A stretch of DNA of 5,110 nucleotides, taken from contig JBAVTG010000098.1 of NCBI GenBank assembly GCA_049696015.1, forward strand, positions 1-5,110, written 5' to 3'. Below the pieces are notes generated by a model. The model worked only from the letters and a program-made list of their open reading frames with translations, was not told where the DNA came from and made no database searches. The position numbers and the translations under genes were made by a program. Source of the stretch: JANMEX01 sp049696015. GTDB taxonomy: Bacteria > Pseudomonadota > Alphaproteobacteria > Rhizobiales > Rhizobiaceae. Each line of letters opens with the position of its first letter. Position 1 is the first letter of the stretch. Positions 4,600-5,110 of this stretch are shown in pieces.

Positions 4600-5110
4600 C
4601 GAGCAAAGCCAGTGTTTTGCGCGATGTGTTTGGCTTTGACGACTTCCGTCCCGGGCAAGAAGAGATTGTCGATGATTTGTTGGCAGACCGGCATGTGCTG
4701 GCCGTCATGCCGACCGGTTCGGGCAAATCACTATGCTTCCAGGTGCCAGCGCTGGTGAAAGGTGGGCTGACTATAGTTGTCTCACCGCTTGTCGCGCTGA
4801 TGCAGGATCAGGTGGCAGCGCTGAAACTGGCGGGCGTTGCAGCCGAAACCATCAATTCAGCGGCGCCGCGCGAGGTCAATATCGGCATCTGGCAGCGTGT
4901 CGCCAGCGGCGACATCCGTATTCTCTACATGGCGCCAGAACGGCTGATGACCGAGAGGATGATTGCGGCGCTGCAGCGGCTGGATGTCAAAATGATTGCA
5001 GTCGACGAAGCGCATTGCATATCCCATTGGGGGGCATCATTCCGTCCTGAAGATGAAGCGCTGCATGGATTGCGTGATGCATTTGCTGATGTTCCGATCG
5101 GCGCGTTTAC
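4596..5110 (+). CDS. recQ: RecQ-family ATP-dependent DNA helicase, N-terminal part (3' end outside window)
   Basis: RecQ unwinds DNA in the 3'-to-5' direction in recombinational repair and replication restart. The visible 171 codons cover the first RecA-like domain: motif 0 FRPGQEEIV (17-25), Walker A MPTGSGKS (38-45), motif Ia VSPLVALMQDQ (62-72), YMAPERL (111-117), Walker B DEAH (137-140) and the aromatic-rich loop CISHWGASFRPE (141-152). The DEAH box followed by this loop separates RecQ from other SF2 helicases. The loop departs from the common CISQWG...FRPEY form: His replaces Gln at 144 and Asp replaces Tyr at 153. The start is GTG at 4596, overlapping the hydrolase stop (GTGA) and placing motif 0 at the usual distance. 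The frame stays open to the window end. The RQC and HRDC domains cannot be assessed, so a shorter RecQ-like helicase remains possible. Confidence 0.92.
   Translation, partial: MTSKASVLRDVFGFDDFRPGQEEIVDDLLADRHVLAVMPTGSGKSLCFQVPALVKGGLTIVVSPLVALMQDQVAALKLAGVAAETINSAAPREVNIGIWQRVASGDIRILYMAPERLMTERMIAALQRLDVKMIAVDEAHCISHWGASFRPEDEALHGLRDAFADVPIGAF

Noticed and set aside
4134..4694. Minus-strand open frame of 186 codons
   Set aside because: It is antisense to the hydrolase and the start of recQ, is rich in Ser/Arg/Pro/Ala as expected of a shadow frame, and has no motif.
4733..5050. Plus-strand open frame of 105 codons near the window end
   Set aside because: It is an out-of-frame shadow of recQ, whose own frame carries all expected helicase motifs without interruption.

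Overview
The window looks like the chromosome of an alphaproteobacterium, most probably of the Hyphomicrobiales (rhizobial) group. The evidence is the moderately high GC, the roughly 200-residue protein with two cold-shock domains followed directly by a secreted DUF192 protein, the adenine deaminase type, and tight gene packing with GTGA stop/start overlaps. The genus cannot be named from the sequence alone.

Layout. Positions 1-834 (+) hold the C-terminal part of an adenine deaminase whose start lies outside the window. It overlaps by 4 bases a DUF1697 gene (831-1397, +). Tail-to-tail with that gene is a minus-strand VapBC-type toxin-antitoxin module: a ribbon-helix-helix antitoxin (2049-1819) and a PIN-domain toxin (1815-1348). 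The toxin is interrupted by one in-frame amber codon at codon 36, where the family usually has Trp. Upstream of the module on the same strand is a glyoxalase I gene, gloA (2557-2102).

A 171-bp divergent intergenic region (2558-2728) separates gloA from a plus-strand gene run: double cold-shock protein (2729-3337), exported DUF192 protein (3339-3830), alpha/beta hydrolase (3844-4599) and a RecQ-family helicase (4596 to beyond the window end). The intergenic region has two clear inverted repeats. One overlaps the best candidate promoter of the cold-shock gene.

How the genes fit together. The plus-strand run from 2729 is packed like an operon, with gaps of 1 and 13 bases and then a 4-base overlap, but the products share no obvious pathway. 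Adenine deaminase (purine salvage) and GloA (methylglyoxal detoxification) are housekeeping functions. The VapBC module is the only accessory-looking part: it is AT-richer than its surroundings (about 47% GC by hand count over 1441-1620), it overlaps the end of DUF1697, and its toxin is broken while its antitoxin is intact.

I found no convincing new system. The most informative observations are the single-codon inactivation of the toxin and the dyad over the cold-shock promoter.
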